17,127 bases of DNA from Bacteroides sp. (GTDB lineage: Bacteria > Bacteroidota > Bacteroidia > Bacteroidales > Bacteroidaceae). Where the stretch lies: positions 1 through 17,127 of the forward strand of contig JAUMWZ010000005.1 in NCBI GenBank assembly GCA_030529405.1, in the 5' to 3' direction. Positions 14,490 to 17,127 of the stretch are shown here, piece after piece; the first letter of the stretch is position 1, and each line of letters begins with the position of its first letter. Position numbers and translations under genes: made by a program. The notes beneath the pieces are model-generated. The model had not been told where the DNA came from, made no database searches, and saw only the letters and a program-made list of their open reading frames with translations.

Positions 14490-14520
14490 TTTGATTTTTA
14501 TACTGTTTAGTTTATCTTTG
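14490..14520 (+). promoter_or_regulatory. Promoter of the M23 peptidase gene
   Basis: TTTG (14490-14493), a 19-bp spacer and TATCTTTG (14513-14520) match the Bacteroidetes consensus closely. The predicted transcript has a leader of roughly 85 nt before the ATG at 14613, long enough to carry a regulatory structure, though none was recognised. Confidence 0.75.
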
Positions 14521-14612
14521 GGGAGTTTTTTAGTATTCATACAACAAAAACTTAACCCACTAAACCTATATAACTGATACTTTAGAATAAAATCAAAAGA
14601 AAATTCAGAGCA

Positions 14613-15506
14613 ATGAAGAACCTACTATCAGCTAAAATAATGCTAACGGTTGCGCTAATGATATTCGCAGCAAACGTAAAAGCACAAGATATACTTGCCA
14701 GTCAGGCACCAATTGACAACAAAAAGAACCTTATAGACTCTCTAAAGGTAAAAAGCATCATCAAATACGAGATAGAAGAATTTCCTAGCTTAGGACTATA
14801 CCTTAGTTGGGACAACTCAAGGGCTCACACAATGGACCCTAACATTGTTATTCCAGACTCTTGCAAAATAGATTTGACAGGCTTTGTTATGCCTACAAAG
14901 AACACAAGACTAACTTCTAAATTCGGGCCGAGAAGAAGAAGAATGCACAAAGGTTTGGACATAAAAGTGCAGGTTGGCGACAGTATTTATGCAGCCTTTG
15001 CAGGAAAAGTAAGAATTGTGAAAGACCAAGGAAGACGCAAAGGATACGGAAAATATGTAATAATAAGACACGAAAACGGCTTAGAAACAGTCTATGGTCA
15101 CCTTTCTAAACAACTCGTTACAGAAAACCAAAGAGTAGAAGCGGGAGAGGTTATCGGGTTAGGAGGTAACACTGGACGTTCATCAGGTTCACACCTTCAC
15201 TTTGAAACACGTTTCTTAGGGATAGCAATAAACCCTGAATTGATATTCAACTTTCCTGAACAAGACATCGTTTCAAACAGCTTTACGTTCTACAAAACAG
15301 ACAGAAGACACATTGGCAATCATGTAAAATACTCGCCAAAATATAAGTCTTCGGGAAAATCTAACCTCACTCACAGAGTGAAGAATGGAGATACACTATC
15401 TAAAATAGCCAAGAAATATGGCATAACCGTATCTCAACTTTGCAAAATGAATAACCTAAAAACAAATAGCAAATTAAGAGTAGGACAGGTAATACGCTGT
15501 TCTTAA
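14613..15506 (+). CDS. Secreted M23-family peptidoglycan endopeptidase with LysM
   Basis: The 297-residue protein carries a signal peptide (cleavage likely after KA at 23-24). The M23/LytM metallopeptidase domain spans about 97-212 and a C-terminal LysM peptidoglycan-binding domain about 252-296 (THRVKNGDTLSKIAKKYGITVSQLCKMNNL...LRVGQVI). The zinc-site residues are all present: H112 and D116 in MHKGLDIK, H194 and H196 in SGSHLHFE, with H163 in VYGHLSK. It is therefore probably an active cross-link-cleaving enzyme of the periplasm, not a degenerate activator such as EnvC. It has its own promoter and terminator and is transcribed as a single gene. Confidence 0.93.
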   Translation: MKNLLSAKIMLTVALMIFAANVKAQDILASQAPIDNKKNLIDSLKVKSIIKYEIEEFPSLGLYLSWDNSRAHTMDPNIVIPDSCKIDLTGFVMPTKNTRLTSKFGPRRRRMHKGLDIKVQVGDSIYAAFAGKVRIVKDQGRRKGYGKYVIIRHENGLETVYGHLSKQLVTENQRVEAGEVIGLGGNTGRSSGSHLHFETRFLGIAINPELIFNFPEQDIVSNSFTFYKTDRRHIGNHVKYSPKYKSSGKSNLTHRVKNGDTLSKIAKKYGITVSQLCKMNNLKTNSKLRVGQVIRCS

Positions 15507-15544
15507 CACGCAAAACGATATCATGACATATTAAGAATAGTAAG

Positions 15545-15575
15545 AGGCACTTTAATAACAGTAGAGTGCCTTTTT
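15545..15575 (+). terminator. Intrinsic terminator after the M23 peptidase
   Basis: AGGCACT (15545-15551), a 13-nt loop and AGTGCCT (15565-15571) form a 7-bp stem running into a run of five T residues. It lies 39 bp after the peptidase stop and 40 bp before the next gene. Confidence 0.85.
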
Positions 15576-15615
15576 ACAATTTATAAAAACAACACACAGA
15601 AACAAAGCATAGTGT

Positions 15616-16158
15616 ATGGAAGAAACAAGAAAACAGTTTGAGAAAGTGATAGACACTTGTCGCTCACTGTTCATCAAAAAGCTACACGACTATACTCCTG
15701 CATGGAGGATACTAAGACCAACTTCGCTGACAGACCAGATACTTATAAAGGCAAACAGAATACGAAGCATAGAAGTTAAAGGTATAAACAAGGTGGGAGA
15801 AGATGTTGTTTCGGAGTTCATCGGTATAATAAACTACGGAATAATAGGCTTAATACAGTTGGAATTGGGCTATGCTGAAAAAGCAGACATAAGCAATGAG
15901 AGAGCAATAGAACTATACGATAAGTATGCAAAAAAGACTCTTGAGCTGATGCTGGAGAAGAACCACGACTATGACGAGATATGGCGAAAGATGAGAGTAA
16001 ACTCATACACCGACCTAATACTTATGAAACTGTACAGAACTAAACAGATTGAAGAGCTAGATGGCAATACTTTAGTTTCAGAAGGTATTGATGCTAACTA
16101 TATGGACATGATAAACTACTCGATTTTTGCATTGATAAAACTGACAATTGAAAAATAA
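15616..16158 (+). CDS. DUF1599-family protein (internal duplication)
   Basis: The 180-residue protein matches my recall of DUF1599 proteins that precede a BT_3928-type gene in Bacteroides. It is built of two copies about 93 residues apart: HDYTPAW (24-30) against HDYDEIW (117-123), LTDQILIKANRIRSIE (38-53) against YTDLILMKLYRTKQIE (131-146), and IINYGIIGLIQLE (71-83) against MINYSIFALIKL (165-176). The repeated H-D-Y and T-D positions could form a ligand or metal site; this is inference. DUF1599 has been linked to a nucleotide-modification domain class, but no activity can be assigned here. There is no signal peptide. Its stop overlaps the next gene by 11 bp if that gene uses the TTG start. 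Confidence 0.8.
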   Translation: MEETRKQFEKVIDTCRSLFIKKLHDYTPAWRILRPTSLTDQILIKANRIRSIEVKGINKVGEDVVSEFIGIINYGIIGLIQLELGYAEKADISNERAIELYDKYAKKTLELMLEKNHDYDEIWRKMRVNSYTDLILMKLYRTKQIEELDGNTLVSEGIDANYMDMINYSIFALIKLTIEK

Positions 16159-17127
16159 CATACGAAATAACATAGGTAAATATTCGGTAAACGTGAGCAG
16201 ATTTGTTCTTTCGTTTACTTTTATTCTGTCAGGATTTACTAAGGCAGTAGACCCCGTGGGAGTACAATATAAAATACAAGAATATTTTGCCGTATTTGGT
16301 ATAACACACATTCATTCCTTCGTTTCTCTATTCTTGGCAGTAGGAGTATCTGCTTTGGAGCTGACAATAGGGTTACTTTTGTTTTGGGGGATAAGAAGAA
16401 ACATCTCTACACTGTTGTCAATGATGATAATGTTTATAATGACACCGCTTACATTATATCTTTACATCACAAACAATATAGTAGATTGCGGTTGCTTTGG
16501 AGAGGTTTTTAAGCTAACAAATGGCGAAACCTTATCGAAAAACATAATATTGCTGATAGCCTCAATAGCCAATTTCGTATACAGAAAAAGAATTTTCCGC
16601 TTCATAACCTTTAAGACCGAGTGGGTTGTTTCGCTTTACACAATTTTGTTCTCATTATTCTTTCCGATTTACAGTGTAAACACCATGCCTGTAATTGATT
16701 TTAGACCCTACAAAATAGGTAATAATATCAAGCAGGAAATGTGTATACAGTCTGGAGCTAAACCGTATATATATGAAAACTCGTTTATACTTACTCGAGA
16801 TGGAGAGCAAAGAGAGTTTACATTAGATAATTATCCGGACTCTACGTGGACATTTGTAGAAACACGTACAAAGGTAATTCAAGTGGGCGACGAACCTAAT
16901 ATAAAAGACTTCAGCATTACGGATATACAAACAGGAAATGACATAACAGACAGTATCTTGAGTGACAAGGAGTACACATTCCTGCTTATAGCAAACAAAC
17001 TAGAAACAGCTGACGACAGCAAGATAGATGTTATAAACGAGATATACGACTATGCAAGAAAATATGGTTATAAGTTCTATTGTCTGACATCATCTAATAA
17101 TGATGCAATAGCAGAATGGACTGACAA
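16148..17127 (+). CDS. BT_3928-family DoxX/MauE-like membrane protein (3' truncated)
   Basis: An open frame runs from 16145 to the window end with no stop. It starts at TTG 16148 (product LKNNIRNNIGKYSVNV) or GTG 16193; the first in-frame ATG is about 90 codons later, inside a membrane helix, so it cannot be the start. The N-terminal part has a DoxX/MauE-like four-helix bundle beginning SRFVLSFTFILSGFTKAVDPVGVQYKIQEY and containing DCGCFGE (about 113-119), a cysteine motif seen in MauE-type redox membrane proteins. After a fifth helix comes an extracytoplasmic region (DFRPYKIGNNI... DNYPDSTWTFVE) continuing past the edge. Bacteroides homologues lie between DUF1599 and tpiA, so tpiA is the expected next gene. 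About 326 residues are visible. Confidence 0.82.
   Translation, partial: MKNNIRNNIGKYSVNVSRFVLSFTFILSGFTKAVDPVGVQYKIQEYFAVFGITHIHSFVSLFLAVGVSALELTIGLLLFWGIRRNISTLLSMMIMFIMTPLTLYLYITNNIVDCGCFGEVFKLTNGETLSKNIILLIASIANFVYRKRIFRFITFKTEWVVSLYTILFSLFFPIYSVNTMPVIDFRPYKIGNNIKQEMCIQSGAKPYIYENSFILTRDGEQREFTLDNYPDSTWTFVETRTKVIQVGDEPNIKDFSITDIQTGNDITDSILSDKEYTFLLIANKLETADDSKIDVINEIYDYARKYGYKFYCLTSSNNDAIAEWTD

Noticed and set aside
14241..14612. Possible hidden small gene or tRNA in the 610-bp gap after recG
   Set aside because: I found only frames of a few codons and no cloverleaf or CCA-like end; only the repeat array, the terminator and the M23 promoter can be supported.
16737..16780. Further 22-bp repeat pair inside the BT_3928-family gene (GTGTATACAG, then TAAACCGTATATAT 22 bp later)
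   Set aside because: The match is weak and the protein segment (GAKPYIYENSF) looks like normal family sequence rich in Tyr/Ile codons; most likely chance, kept only as a note.

Overview
The window looks like chromosomal DNA of a low-GC member of the Bacteroidales (Prevotella/Porphyromonas/Bacteroides relatives). Support comes from Bacteroidetes-type promoters (TTTG, 19-20 bp, TAnnTTTG), a NigD-like lipoprotein, a BT_3928-type DoxX-like membrane protein after a DUF1599 gene, an acyltransferase of the kind found beside ddl in Bacteroides, and strong use of ATA and AGA codons. Almost all genes are housekeeping; no phage, IS, CRISPR, tRNA or rRNA was seen.

Layout. 1-560 is non-coding but holds a 22-bp repeat array and, on the minus strand, a promoter plus terminator that define a probable small RNA of about 60 nt. 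uvrB (minus) diverges from a plus-strand operon of a PASTA membrane protein, rluD and ddl. A two-gene unit follows (acyltransferase and NigD-like lipoprotein, ATGA overlap). Next comes pdxJ-exbB-exbD-tonB-DJ-1 (vitamin B6 synthesis plus the energy-transducing TonB system), then ispD-recG, overlapping by 13 bp and ending at a clear terminator. A 610-bp gap leads to a promoter and a secreted M23/LysM peptidase with its own terminator. The window ends with a DUF1599 gene overlapping a truncated BT_3928-family gene that has no usable ATG start.

The most unusual signal is a family of AT-rich arrays found in every gap between transcription units longer than about 130 bp (188-275, 2674-2761, 5662-5727, 7679-7810, 14153-14240). 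Each has 3-6 degenerate copies of a core like CAAACTATATATAG at an exact 22-bp period. The core is nearly palindromic, and at least two whole arrays are dyad-symmetric about a central core. A copy also lies inside the ispD reading frame. The arrays are absent from the short gaps inside operons. Their function is unknown to me; a phased protein-binding array, transcript-end structure or MITE-like repeat are all possible.
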